Below, piece after piece: positions 24,929 through 37,344 of a stretch of 64,000 nt of DNA. The notes under the pieces are model-generated. The model saw only the letters and a program-made list of their open reading frames with translations, had not been told where the DNA came from and ran no database searches. The first letter of the stretch is position 1; the number at the start of each line of letters is the position of its first letter. A program made the translations under genes and the position numbers. Origin of the DNA: Lota lota (Eukaryota; Chordata; Actinopteri; Gadiformes; Lotidae); assembly GCA_026745465.1 (NCBI GenBank), contig JACYXH010000091.1, positions 1,858,501-1,922,500 of the forward strand. Direction: 5' to 3'.

Positions 24929-25634
24929 CTGAAAATTACAAGCAGAGATATGGATTAGCTGTGTGGGGATTAACATGACATTTATACACTCGCAGTACAA
25001 TTCTCTTCAGACAAATCACACATGGGTACATACACAAATTATCCTCTAATGTGTCTAAACAGGACTTTTATGTTCTATTAAATTACCTATAAATTGGGCA
25101 GGCTTGCATATGGGAAAGTCATTGTCCATGCCTCGCCCTGTGAAACTTGAATCATGAATAATATTGTTTCATGAAATGGGTCGAAGGTCGCTGTTACCAT
25201 TAAGCTAAAAGTAATGGGTATAAAGCAATGGGTAACAACATATCCCAATACATGCAGAAATGAGGTGTGCATAAATGCATGCACAATTATGTTTGCCTTT
25301 TTTCCTGCAGTAACCCCTAGCCCATTAGTGAACAAAGGTCATTATAGGATGGATAATGCATACTAATAACAGATACAGATGACCAGAGGGAAATATATCT
25401 CTCTTCTTGTCTTTCAATTAATATTCTCTCCATTATTATTTTGTTTTATCCTCCAAAACCATTAATGCCATTTTGTCTGTCTCTATTTCTGTTTATTACT
25501 CCTCTTTCCATACCTCCTTTGAGTGATGAATTTACTCATCCATTTTGTTCTTGAATAATTCTCAATAAACTCACTTTCACCTATGACAGAAGAGTCATTC
25601 TGGCCTTTTCTTTATTGTTGCGTCACAGGCTGAG

Positions 25635-25750
25635 ATGATTGTGAGTGCGTTGCGTCCTTCGTGTAAAAATAAGACACCTGAGTACAATCTAGGTAAACAA
25701 AAACCTGTTTAAGAGTTCAAGATATATATCTTGTGTAAACAGGGCCATTA
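25635..25750 (-). repeat. Fragment of a GTGTAAACAGGGCC-ended interspersed repeat
   Basis: The right end GTGTAAACAGGGCC mirrors the left end of the element at 35352 (ACCTTGTTTACACAAGAG). The inner part GATTGTGAGTGCGTTGCGTC resembles GGTTGTGAGCGCTTTGTG in that element. Only one end is evident. Confidence 0.4.
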
Positions 25751-28477
25751 GTAGGTGGCGTATTCATGTGAGCTCCCAGTAAAGACAGGAAGTAAGAACA
25801 CAAACTCTCAGGGATATTTGCCGTGTATTTCTCAGCATGGTACGCAATATAACACCTCACCAACTCTGTCATCCCCCCTTAGACACACACAACTGCACAC
25901 GCACACCCACCATTGCCCTTCCAAATCCTTGTTTAATACGTATTACAAAATTCACTGCCCGTCTTCTCACAGGTACCACGTAGACCCATTTATTATGTGC
26001 GACACCAACACAAATGACTTTGGCTAAAGAGCACTGGGAAAGAACATGTGGTCCCGTTTGTGTATCCAATCTGCAGGCGCACTCCGCAGAGAGAGCAAGC
26101 AGAGGGAGAGAGATATTCGTCACCGAGTAATTCCCCTCGCCGTCTTCATGATGGATCGCTTTACAGAAGCGGCTGCTTTTTGCAGGTGAGGAGGTGAGCC
26201 TCACTTAAAGTTTTCCAGGAGTGTGAATAGCAAATTCTAAGCCACTACGACTCCTTTTTTGACATTCGAGGAGTGAGGCATCACTGCCTGTAGCGCGCCA
26301 ACCCGGGCCTTACACCTACATTCTTATTGGTCGCTTTTGCCTCTTCTTTATGCCAGGCATACATTACATGCTTTCAGAGGCAGTTGTGTGTCGCAAACTG
26401 GTTTTAGCAATCGTAAGGAAATTGGAAGGAAATCACGACGTTGCATGCTCTGATTTGGTCATATAGTAGGAGAGGGTCAACGTGTCCTAATGTTCCCCAA
26501 CTTAAATGACTATTGGGGATCTAACAACTGCTTGCGCTCTACACTCACCACTCTCTACCTTACTGCAGGAAAATTGGTTTCATATTGGATATTTGCCAAC
26601 TTTACTGGTTTTCTAACTTTGTTCTACTGACCAGCGATCACTCAACACCGTGATGTTATTTATCCTTTCATGTTACTGGCTGGCTATATAATAAGTCCCA
26701 CTAATGTAAAGTAACACTGTTTATAATAATGATATGGCTGAGACTCCAGAATCTGCTAAAATCAGCCTTCCTTTTTTTCTCAAAACTCCTGGTTTTGGAG
26801 TGCACTCTGCGCCCTGCGAGCACAGGGAATGTGAGATGGTCTGAGATACTAAGATTTAAAAAGTTTTGTAATGTGTGCCGTACATCACTGAATGTAGCCT
26901 TACTGGAAATTGTAGAAAGGGACATTCCATGACACTGTAATGGAGCGCAAAGCCAACCAAATGTTTCACATTCGGTTTTGATGTCGGGACGTTCCTGGCA
27001 TATATATATATATTTATATCCACACACGGATTTACTCTCAGGTGAAACATCCCCATTAACATCTCAGACTACACTACAAACGGCTGGAAACATCAGGTCT
27101 GCCTTTTGAAACTATCAGCATTCTTGCTAAATTATTGTGAATTATAATGAGGGGCTATAATTTTGTGGTACTGCCCCATATTTATGGTGGTGAATTACAG
27201 TCTCGGTCTAGACAGTTACTACCTTCATAAACATCTCTCCTGCAGAGAACGGGCCATATTTTCCCCGGCGAGGGGCAACAAAAGCCTCTGAACTAAAGTC
27301 ATTTTGCCCATATTTTGCAAATGGAAAACGAATCACTCAAAGCGATAAACAACAACTGAACAACAATGCACCGGCAAACTCCCAGAGATATACGTGCCGC
27401 TAATGAAAAGAGCTGATATACAATCACGCCAGCTGAATTCAGATGCTTCAACGTTGCCTCTCGTGGGGTTCTGAGAGTAGAGTTGAGGCGAGGGTGGTGG
27501 GGGGCAGGGGGGGTGGAGGGGCAGCAATAAGTGAATGTAGGTAACCTGCACAGAGCAATCAATAGCAGCGTAATTAAGGGGCCTCAGAGTCCTTTTTTCT
27601 ATAAAGCGCTTTCACATTGTTCTGCATTTCTCTGCTCTCTCTCTCCAAGCTCTCCCTCCGTGACCTGCCACTGTAATTACTGAGGAAATGTGCTATGCTT
27701 TTGCCGTTTGTGAATAGAGTGTGAGCGAAAGCGAGGGGGAGATGGTTCTGCAATTACAATTAAAGAAAGATGAATGCAACTGCGGGGCGAAAGCACAACC
27801 TTAAAGGATTTGGCGTGTGGGCCGGAGGCAGACTTGCAGAAATCCGCTTAGTTCTTCCCCGCGGTGCAAGTATGGGCTGGCTGGACTAAAGGTAGCTGAT
27901 GTGAGCTTCGACACGCATCTCCTTGCTGATGTCTGAGTAGGGATAGGCATATACGCAACATTGTCATAAACAACATAACGATGTACAAACACTTCATAGC
28001 ACACTCCTGACACAAACACCGACACACTCACACTTACACAAGCCTGTGTGAATGACAGTGTGTGAGAGGCGTCCCCCAACAGGTCATCTCCTTACAATCT
28101 GCAGATCCCCACTGTGCCCCCCCAAGCAATTAACCAATGGAAAGCCAATATAGAGCCGGCTCTAATTTAATGGGAATTAAAAGGAGAAGAAATGGGGAGA
28201 AAGGAATTAACAAAGAGCTAGGGATGAGAATAAAGGGCCCTCGGATGAAAACAAATGATAGCGCTCTCCATCCCCAACAGTGGTCAAAGGTGTAGCCAAT
28301 CGATGGGAGACAGATTACATTGCTCCCTTAATCTCTCCATCTCTGCACTTGGTAGTATCTCGCCCTCACTTTCTTTCTCCCCTTAATGTTGTTCCTCTTT
28401 CTCCTAATGCTCACCTTTTAAGAATCGGCTGTTTGTTCAGTGCACGCACGCAAATACACACACGCAGAAACACACAC

Positions 28478-28508
28478 GCTAAAACACACACACACACACA
28501 CACACACA
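28478..28508. repeat. (AC)n microsatellite
   Basis: A short CA run after several interrupted ACACACGC words. Confidence 0.9.
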
Positions 28509-29518
28509 GGAGCACACAGCTGGAGGCAAGACTTAACAGCAATGATATGTAATGTCAAGTAAGAAATCCTATAGATGTAATTTTTAAGATGCATGTACTA
28601 CACAAAATATAACTTGCATTCTTCTTATATGTATTTGTGAATGGGTCAATGAAGTAGACCAGGATCAATGAAAGACAACTTTTGAACACAAAAATATATA
28701 CACAAATATATTTGAGTCAGGATCTATGCCTGCACAAATCAAATCAATCTTTCTTTTAACCAATAAGAGCAACATTTAGTGATAACCAATCTAGACAGAC
28801 CAACTGGGCAATGGTATACATAAAAAATATTTGTATGTGTATCATCTATTTACTATTTGTGTTGTTTAGTATTGTTTAAAACCTTCCTTAAATTAATTGA
28901 GACCCGTCAAAACATCTCCTTTGATCAAGCATGCATTATTTTAGAATACCAATTAGATAGTTAGCATAATAATTTATTGGATGGAAGTAAACTATGAACC
29001 TGTAGTAGCCAAAGACAAAAGCATTCATAGCCAAAAACAGTCCACCATTTTAACCAAATTCTGTAGCTACATCTATACAAACTCTTCAATTGTATGAATT
29101 AGTCTAGCACCATTACTACTTGCTTTCTTCCAGAATACAATTACAAGTATTTTTCCATTCATTGTGTTGAGTTAAAACTGTTATCCACATTCAACCTCCT
29201 AAACTACAACTTCAATACTCTTTTCACTTTTCACCCAAAGTTACAAACATTGTTTACAAAAACAAGTGTTTTCCTCTTTTATCCAAACAACACAACATCC
29301 TATGAGACACACCCTTGTAAGGGGTATTTGGGGATATATTTGGCACCTCCAATTCAAAAACGACATGTTGCCACATGTAATAGGGATGGACACACACATT
29401 AACACACTAACGTAACCCTCACTCTCTTAAGGGAATCAATGAAACCAATTCCATGACATGTTAGATAAGGCCAGGTCTGTGTGGTGTGCAGACATGATGG
29501 ACACAGTCTCTGTGCGAA

Positions 29519-29757
29519 TGTGTGTGTGCTTCTGTGTGGGTGTGTGTGTGTGTGTATCTGTGTGTGCATGTGTGTGTGTGCATGTGTGTTTGTGTATCTG
29601 TGTGTGCATGTTTGTGTGTGTGCATGTGTGTTTGTGCATCTGTGTGTGCATGTTTGTGTGTGGGCATGTGTGTTTGTGTATCTGCGTGTGCATGTTTGTG
29701 TGTGGGCATGTGTGTTTGTGTATCTGCGTGTGCATGTTTGTGTGTGGGCGTGTGTGG
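29519..29757. repeat. TG-rich minisatellite, 42-bp unit
   Basis: Within TG-rich DNA a 42-bp unit (GCATGTGTGTTTGTGTATCT plus a GCGTGTGCATGTTTGTGTG-like half) recurs. Near-perfect copies at about 29679 and 29721 are preceded by shorter variants. 42 is divisible by three, so all frames stay open. Confidence 0.85.
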
Positions 29758-30343
29758 TGATGTGGTGCGCGGCAGAAGGCAGTGATCCAGTCAGTGAGTG
29801 CTTCCTCAGGTGGGCGAGTGGGTAATGGAGACAGATAGACGAACCAGTAAAGAGAAATCCAGCTGCTGGGCTAAGAGTACCGCTATATGTTGCAGTGGAG
29901 GAAGAGGAGGTGGCCATGTGTGTAAAGCTATATGGTTAAGCTATGTGGTTAAGCTATATCTATCTCCAATTATTACAATTCGGCTGTTATTGGCTACTAT
30001 TGATGTTAAAGATTTATTGTTATTCACATATATGTTGTTTGATAACCATTATACCACCAAATAACTACATAATCCAGTAGATACATGATTGTCTACTGTC
30101 TCATATTTTCAGATTTCACCTTATGTATAAATCACATCTGTCAAATAATTGCTGCACACCCCTTGGTGGGTCAATATATTTCCATCCCACAATAGTCAAA
30201 GTAAAGATTTACCCTTGGGGATAACATCTTAATATTTATATAGGTCTGTGTATGCGTGCGTGTGTATGTTTTGTGCATGTGTGAGGTTGGCGTCAAAAGG
30301 GAAAAAGACCAGTCAAATGTAGGATAATGGACTGATACATATG

Positions 30344-30402
30344 CAGAGAGAGAGCGAGAGCGAGAGCGAGAGAGAGAGAGAGCAGAGAGAGAGAAAGATG
30401 AT
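30344..30402. repeat. (GA)n-rich repeat
   Basis: AGAG repeats with GCGAGA interruptions. Confidence 0.9.
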
Positions 30403-31377
30403 AAGAAAGAGGCCATTGGCAAAGTATCCCTTGGGTGATGGGACAGAGATAAAAGGGGATTTACACTCTCGATAGCGGGAATTACCTTCTAATGGTGTTT
30501 GCCACATCTCTATCTCCCCGTGATACACTCTTGGGCTCTCTGCATCTCACTAACCAGACTCCATTTCAAAGAGATAGGGCAGTGTTTCCTTCATTCTCGA
30601 TTGCATAGATCCAGAGCATGCGCACGCACACAAGTAGGTGACCGCATGCACACGCAAACGCACACGCACACACACAGGCAATTTGAGAAAGATCACTTGG
30701 TAATTAACACACCCGAAAAACCTCCCCTCCCTATTCATAGACGTGTATAACTAATAAACATTTGTAGCTCTAATTGCAAGTATATAACTGTCTCCGCTGT
30801 GATTAACTGCCCATAGCCCATCCTGGCACCACGTCGGCTTACATTTGCTAAGCAGTATGCTGGATAACAGCATTATTGAGAAGGTCACAGTGGCGTGGGA
30901 TTAAATTCAGCTATTCCATAGATAAAAATAAAAAAAAGACACCAACAGGGTCTACCGGACATTGATAGAGTGGCTAAAGACAGTAACTGAACTGCATGCC
31001 AGTCCAACCCGGTGCACATTGTGATTATTAAGCATTACTAGAAGCTTAGGTACAGCACGATCGGCTAACACCTGTGTTCCCAGACATGCTCCCACCTCAA
31101 GAGGACTTCCCTTCTCTCCTTTCACACCCGTGTTGTGTGAACAACCGAGGATGTTGGCAGTACCTGTGTTTTGCCGTCTGAGACAGTGTTAAAGGGAGGT
31201 TGATACACTGTTGGGGTCAGCGGGTGAAATAACACCTGTATTAGAGGATGTTTGTGTGTGTGTGTGTATGTGAGGGAGTGAGTGTGTGTGAGTGTGTGAA
31301 TGTCATTTGTACATCTCTGCCATGCATACTTCAGCTACATATCATGGATCGATGTCTTATCAGGCAGAGGAAATGAC

Positions 31378-31752
31378 TGTTTCGTTGATAAAAAGTTATC
31401 GATTAGCAGCGATTAGTCGATGAATCCATTAGTTGATCGACAGATTTTTTTTATGTCATCTAAATTTGATAATCGATTTATCGTTTAAGTAAAAAAAAAA
31501 GTACAAATAAACATTTGCTGCTTAATGTTGCAGTTGAATAGAAATATTTGGTTCATAGATCATTATAAAAGGAATATTTTTGTTTTTCTTGCCTGCTTGT
31601 CATATAAAGCAAGCACATTTAAGACGTCACTTTGGACTCTGGTAACCTGTGATGGCAGTTGCTATTATTTATGACCTTTTACACACTAAATGATCACAAA
31701 AATAATCACTAGATGAATTGACTGGGCAATTAATTGTTAGTTTCAGCCCTAA
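31378..31752 (-). mobile_element. hAT-type MITE common in teleosts
   Basis: The left part has TTATCGATTAGCAGCGATTA, GTTGATCGACAG and GATAATCGATTTATCGTTTA. The middle has AAGACGTCACTTTGG. The right end reads AATTGTTAGTTTCAGCCCTAA. This order of reiterated ATCGATTA words with a terminal GTTAGTTGCAGCCCTA-like end is a widespread fish repeat, recognised from memory as a short non-autonomous hAT-type element, here about 375 bp and diverged. A target duplication could not be defined. Confidence 0.7.
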
Positions 31753-32100
31753 TAAAGTGCAATACGAATAAGGAAACCATTTCTTTACTATAAATAAATA
31801 TATGAATACATATATAATAAACCACACCAGAGGTCACCTACTGACAGCCAAGATAGGATGTATGGGACTGTTTCGTCTAACTCAGTTTACCTTATTGTCC
31901 ACATGGTTCTAGCATGTCTAGCAAAGGTTAAATACTATTTATTTTATGTTTTTGCTTGTGAAACAAAAGACATAGCACACTTGAAAGTGTTGCAAAATGC
32001 AAAAGGCAAAGATAAGAAGACATACATGACATAAACCAGCTAAGTGGTTATTTTGCTTATCTTATACGGTCATGAACTGCACTGCATGAATAAAAATCAC

Positions 32101-32247
32101 CTGCATGCAGAGGCGTGGCTAACGGGATGCAGGCTCCTCCCTCCTCCTGGGAGGGAGGAGACGACAGCAGTCTATTGGCCAGGGAGGCGGAGATTGGCTG
32201 TACCAGCAGAGACGTCAGGCTGCCCCCTGCTCCTCTCGACGTATGGA
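32101..32247 (-). CDS. naaladl2: naaladl2 exon: end of PA domain
   Basis: This 147-nt exon has acceptor CTGTCTCCAG and donor GTGATT, with a split codon at both ends (phase 1/1). The peptide has SLTSLLVQPISASLANRLLSS and then a Glu/Gly-rich loop, EEGGACIPL. It aligns with the PA-domain strand and helix of glutamate carboxypeptidase II (GLPSIPVHPIGYYDAQKLLE), in the NAALADL2 version with LVQPIS. An AG closer to CCTGACG (GGGGGCAG) is not used, because it would break the phase with the upstream exon. Confidence 0.88.
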
Positions 32248-32489
32248 CTGGAGACAGAGACACAAAAAGGAGGGACAGATACAGAGAGGGGACACAGGGG
32301 TGGTGGAAGAGGAAAATGTTAAAAATATGGTAGTTATTATTTTGTATATTTTCATTGCAGTCATCATGCACCATGAGGAACGACCAACATCTATGCCAGG
32401 CAAAGCCATTGGAAAGATTAAACTTAAGATAAAAGGCAATTCTAATACATTGGAGATATAGGCCATTAGTATAACAAGTGCAGGGCCTG

Positions 32490-33131
32490 TTCAAAACATG
32501 CCTGTTCGGAACGGGCCAATTGCTTGGCCTTCGTATCATTGCTTGCAGCTTTCTCGAGAGCAGCTCATCCAAACAACATCACACTCGACACTGCACTTCC
32601 TTGGGTCGCAAGCAATATACCCGCCAGTGCGCCTGATCGGAAAGGGCCCATTGTTTAAGCTTTCTGAAGGACCACTCATCCAAACAAGGTCCCACTCGAC
32701 ACTGCACTTCCTTTGGTTCCCAGCAATACGCCTGCCAAGCGTTAAGTAGATCGAATGAACGCTAGTCGAGAAAACCGAAGGACATACAGACATACAGTCT
32801 AGAGTAATATAACGGTAGTATATCCAGCATCCAAGTGAACTTCAGACACTGAACCACGGCTTGTGTAGGCCCGTTGCCGACGAGGTCGAAGACAAGCTGG
32901 AGTCTGTCGGCAGAGCCCTGAAGCCCCGCCCCCCGCTGTGCCACAGAGCGCCGCTGGTTGTTTGTTTGGTTTAAAATGTATTAAGAATGAATGTTGTGTG
33001 TCCAAAAAGGTGGACACTGCACTTCCTCGGGTCCCCAGCAATACACACGCCACGTGTGAAGTAGATCAGATGAACGGTTCTAGAGATAAGCGAAGGACAT
33101 ACCAACATACAGACCTACCTACCTACCTACA
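32490..33131 (+). repeat. RTE/SINE-like 3' tails in three partial copies
   Basis: CACTCGACACTGCACTTCCT appears at about 32582 and 32693, and GGACACTGCACTTCCTCGGG at about 33012. The second and third are followed by CCAGCAATAC, GCCA, AAGTAGATC, GATGAACG and GAAGGACATACAGACATACAG-like ends. The third copy runs into CTAC repeats. Such an AGTAGATC-GATGAACGGTTCT-GA(C)A tail is typical of fish RTE-type LINEs or SINEs that copy them. The first two are a tandem duplication of about 115 bp, with GATCGGAAAGGGCCCATTG echoing GTTCGGAACGGGCCAATTG. Confidence 0.5.
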
Positions 33132-33387
33132 GAGATTACGCGCTTTACAGGTAAATATGATGATGGCCTTATCACGCCCTAACCTTATACAATTTAGACA
33201 CGAGGGAGGTACCGAGAGTAATGGGAACATGAAGAAACAACACACTCATTGTCTGAATCCTCCATTTACTTTCTCATAAGTTGCTTACTTTCTTTCAAAT
33301 GCATTTGCTTTTTCATGATTCTCAGTTCACTTTCTAAAAGCCCAATTTCCCTTTGGGACCGAGTAAAGTATTATCTTTTCTACAAAC

Positions 33388-33424
33388 ACCCCCCCCCCCC
33401 CTCCCCCCCCACACACACACACAC
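33388..33424. repeat. Poly-C / (CA)n tract
   Basis: Runs of C interrupted by one T, followed by ACACAC. Confidence 0.95.
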
Positions 33425-33589
33425 CCTCCCAATAGGCTTGTGTGAAAACTCCCTGCCACAATAACCTTGGCCCCAAATATATTAATGTTATGGCATTATC
33501 CCTGTAATTACTTTGTGTACAATTTCTACTATTCGCATTATTACACATGATTTATGACATTAACACAACCCGGTGTTTGCGTTCCCACT

Positions 33590-33672
33590 GGAGCTGTGCT
33601 GAAAAATGCTCACACTCACAGTATTGTAGGAGGCTTTGGATAAAAGCATTTGCCAAATTACTGTAGATAATT
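33590..33672 (+). repeat. SINE/L2-type tail fragment
   Basis: GGAGGCTTTGGATAAAAGCA followed by TTTGCCAAATTACTGTAGA matches the very common fish tail CTTTGGATAAAAGCGTCTGC plus a TAAATGA end, shared by L2-clade LINEs and dependent SINEs. Only the tail and a little upstream sequence are recognisable. Confidence 0.5.
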
Positions 33673-34385
33673 ATATTATGATATTATAGTACAACTTGAA
33701 AAGAGTAAGCGTTTTACTTTAACCCAGATATAGAACATAATGGATAAAGAAAAGAACATATACGAAACCAAATGTAACATACATTGCTATAACTACAACC
33801 ACTACTACTGCTGCATTGTTGGAACAAAAGTCAGTCATATTTCTAAAAGGGATTAACATATATACTTGTCTATACTTGTCTAAATCAATATAGCAAGGTC
33901 AAGTACTAGAAAAAGGATGGGATGCTTTTCACATTAGCGTGTGATGAATTGCACCAGGATGGAAACATGCCTTCAACCAATAGTGTTGTAATGCATGCTA
34001 TAATCGCCGATAGACCTTTCATTTATGTCTTCTTGTGTTGTGATGCCCTTCCCTGAGGGGGTTATTTGAGGTGAAGATGTAAAATTTTTTTACAGATCAA
34101 ATAGGATAAACCATTGCGTGGAATGAAAGAGGTTGGCATGTTGAGGGGAGGCTTACAGTATGTGGTGCGATGTGTTTGTTTAATTGTGTTGTGAATGATT
34201 ATTGGTGGTCTCAAGACAGTAGCTATCCCCAAAACAATTCTTTTTTTTGAGTGCCATTTTAATATGTATGCATGATTCCTATTGGGGATTGAAACATCTG
34301 TGTCTCGCTGCCTGGCTATGCTCAGGAGAGAGCTGGGAATAAACAGTTTGCCTGAAGGAATATACCTTTTCAGCAGGTTTTGCGA

Positions 34386-34507
<122 letters not shown>

Positions 34508-35351
34508 CTGCGTATGTGTTTGCACATATGTGTGCGCGCACGTGCGTGCGTGCCTGCATATGCGTGTGTGCGTACGTGTGTGTGGGTGCGTGCATGTTCT
34601 TCCGAGAGGAATTCTTGTGTAAACAACACAACATCAAAACACTATTTCCTGTAAGACCTCATCAAGTGAGCTACAATTGAGCTGCGGTGCGCTCTGTTTT
34701 GGGAAATGTGTTTCTCAAGGTTTGATTTATTTTTCATCCCTGTGATCGCAAGGCCAGAATTTTGCTCTACCGAGGGCTGATGTTTATGTCGCTTTTTATT
34801 CAAACACTCATTATTTATGAGTATGAAAAACAAACATACAACTTTATAAGTGATGGGCATGTTTTTTGGAAAATATTATGTTTCATGCTTAAAGTTTATT
34901 TCAGTCATAACACTGCTGTTGTACAATAGCACACATTCTAACTACTCCTTGGAGCCTGACAAATGCAAACCATATGGGTAAGTGTGCTGCAACCTGGACA
35001 CTGAATGATCCACATACACAACTAATTAATTGCAAAATTTGCTGTAATTATTCACAATTAATCACTAATTAATCAATTCATTGCCATGCTTGTAATCATC
35101 AATATTTAAACACAGTCGCAAAATTAAATCAATCAACACAAATTGACATCTTACGAACTGTAAACTAGCTCTCTCCAAGGAACCAGACAGCACTCATTTG
35201 CATCATACATATTATATGCATCAACATTAGCAACAGCAAAATGTTTAAGATTCAAGCGCAAGTTACATTTTAAAACCATTAACGTTATTGATTGCATTCA
35301 ATAAATGTATCATCATGTATAAGACAAAATATGTCTTACATTAACATCATC

Positions 35352-35878
35352 ATAGACCTTGTTTACACAAGAGTTTTGAATTTCTTTGAATCACAAATTG
35401 AAAAGGGTTGTGGGATTGCGATGCGAAGAGATGTTTTCTCTGTGTAAACAGTTGGAAGCGGTTGGGCGAGAGAACGTGGTGTGTAAACTACATTCAATCT
35501 AGATTGAGGAGAGATAAGTTGTTGTCTAGACCGAATCACTCGCGGAAGCGTTATCAAGGCTTGGGCTTAGCTCAAACGTAGCGGTTATAAACCAACCTAA
35601 AGGAAGGGGCGGGGTCATATTAATTGATCGGAAACATCGCAGCTTTGTACGACTTGTAATTACAATTGTGTTATTAATTAAACATGATATGCAGTATCCA
35701 AAGCCATGTAAAATGTGGGTACATCAGGCAGGCATTTTTTGTAAACTGCCCCTGCGTATAAACACGCTGAGACGGTTGTGAGCGCTTTGTGCCATTAGCG
35801 TAAACAGATTAATAAATTAATCTAGATTCAAAGAGAGGTGTAGAATCTAGATATGTCTCTCATTTCAACAGGGCGTTA
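35352..35878 (+). repeat. Candidate TIR-type interspersed repeat (~525 bp)
   Basis: The left end CCTTGTTTACACAAGAG and the right end, read on the other strand as CCCTGTTGAAATGAGAG, are loosely inverted. GTGTAAAC/GCGTAAAC words and AATCTAGATT recur inside. A one-ended relative lies at 25635-25750. There is no frame and no clear target duplication. A non-autonomous DNA transposon is the likeliest explanation, superfamily undetermined. Confidence 0.4.
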
Positions 35879-36728
35879 GTATAGACTTTGAGGAGGAGGA
35901 GAAGGATGATGAGGGCCACAGGAGAACCCATATGCTCTAGAAGGTCTAGCAGTGAGGCCTGGCTATGAGTGAACAAGACAAGCGGCCCCAAGCTTCTGAG
36001 CTGATGATGCCCCCCAAGTGTGTGTGGGGGGTGAGGGGCTGGAGGAGGAACGAGCCTTCAATTTGCAGCAGTGCTTGGCAGCCGGCCAAACTCTCAGGAC
36101 GCCAAGCTGGGAACCAGTGGTTGCTCAACACTTTGTAAACACGCTTGGTTATACACTGTGCTATCTTCAAGAGTTAAGTCCTGGGGCCACATGCATAGAA
36201 CTCTGTGTAGGTGTCTCCGCAAATGAATGTCAAGAGAGAAAGGTTGAAATTGGTCAAATAGTGCATACCACAACGGTACACAGTTTTTTGTTCATACATA
36301 CCAATCGTCCTGAGATTGTGCGCAGGTGAAAGAGTTTAGAGTCCACACCCCCTCACATTCGATAATTTACCAACCAAGATTAGACATACCAAGCTCTTTC
36401 TGAAAATATCAGTCACTGCAATTATCACGGAATTTAATCACTGTTTATTTTTTGCCAGCACAATTTAAAGTTTAAGCTGGGGCATCTTGACTATTTACAT
36501 CCATTATCATTTCTGTACATCTGTTTCTTTATTTGGATTATTCATGTCCAGATATTGCATTAGGTAACCGTTAGCAGTAATCAGTAAGTAGTCATAACAA
36601 AACTTCAGTCATTCATACTCAGCACAGTTCTCCCGCGTTAAATGGCAAGTGCCAGATTAGTTATGTCATGTGATTGTGACGGGTCACGCCAGTGCCATTT
36701 CCGGTAAAGGGTTATTTTCTAATATGGA

Positions 36729-36793
36729 ACAAAAGTTAATGACATGTATGTCATTGCTGACATACATGTCATTAACTTTTGTCATTAACTTTT
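36729..36793. other. Perfect 25-bp inverted repeat with 4-nt loop
   Basis: The arm 36729-36753 (ACAAAAGTTAATGACATGTA plus TGTCA) is the exact reverse complement of 36758-36782, around the loop TTGC. Immediately downstream TCATTAACTTTT is repeated once more (to 36793). A perfect hairpin this long in diverged intron DNA points to a recent origin. Confidence 0.95.
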
Positions 36794-37344
36794 TTAGCTC
36801 AAGGATAGTCGATTTATATTAGGTAGTAATTATATATTAAATATATTTTGTGAGTTTGGATTATTTAAGTATATTACTGATTAATTGGTTCCTGTATGAT
36901 TAGGGTTTGGCTTATAGGTGGAACTAGGCAATGGAAAACCTATTTAAGCTTGGCCTATGACAGTGTTCAGGGGGGACTGGATAGGAGAAGGCTAGATTAT
37001 AGTCTTGTGGGTAGCTATGCCCAGTGTAACATGCTTGTAACAACATTTATGTTAAGTTAGTTATATGTGTCTCAACATCAATGCGTAATCTGCTGCAGCA
37101 TTTTAAATGAACCACTAAAGAAAACAACTTAAACGCCAGCTCAACCTCAATTTGACCGCACGACAACGGTACCATATGGTAGGCACTTGTGTTCATTAAT
37201 GTGTTCTTTTGGAAGATTCAAATCAAATAGCCACTACTCAAATGCCTTTGTTGAGAGTAGCTCAAACCGTACATACCTAATGACATCAAAATAAACAGCA
37301 AGGCTATTGGAGGAAAGTATGGGTGTGACTGGGAGCACATCTAT

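Larger units (their letters stand above)
24929..32100 (-). other. naaladl2: naaladl2 intron, 7.2 kb
   Basis: Codon-splitting intron. It contains CA, TG and GA repeats, a fragment of the element family also seen near 35.4 kb, and a hAT-type MITE at 31378-31752. The stretches 27560-28330 and 28560-29400 show no repeat structure. The first has the complex, TAATTA-containing look of conserved noncoding DNA, which cannot be tested here. Confidence 0.75.

Noticed and set aside
32799-32950. Minus-strand peptide reading GLQGSADRLQLVFDLVGNGP, which looks protein-like
   Set aside because: It is flanked by RTE/SINE-like tails, has no supported splice sites in phase with naaladl2, and matches no domain I know. 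Probably repeat-derived.
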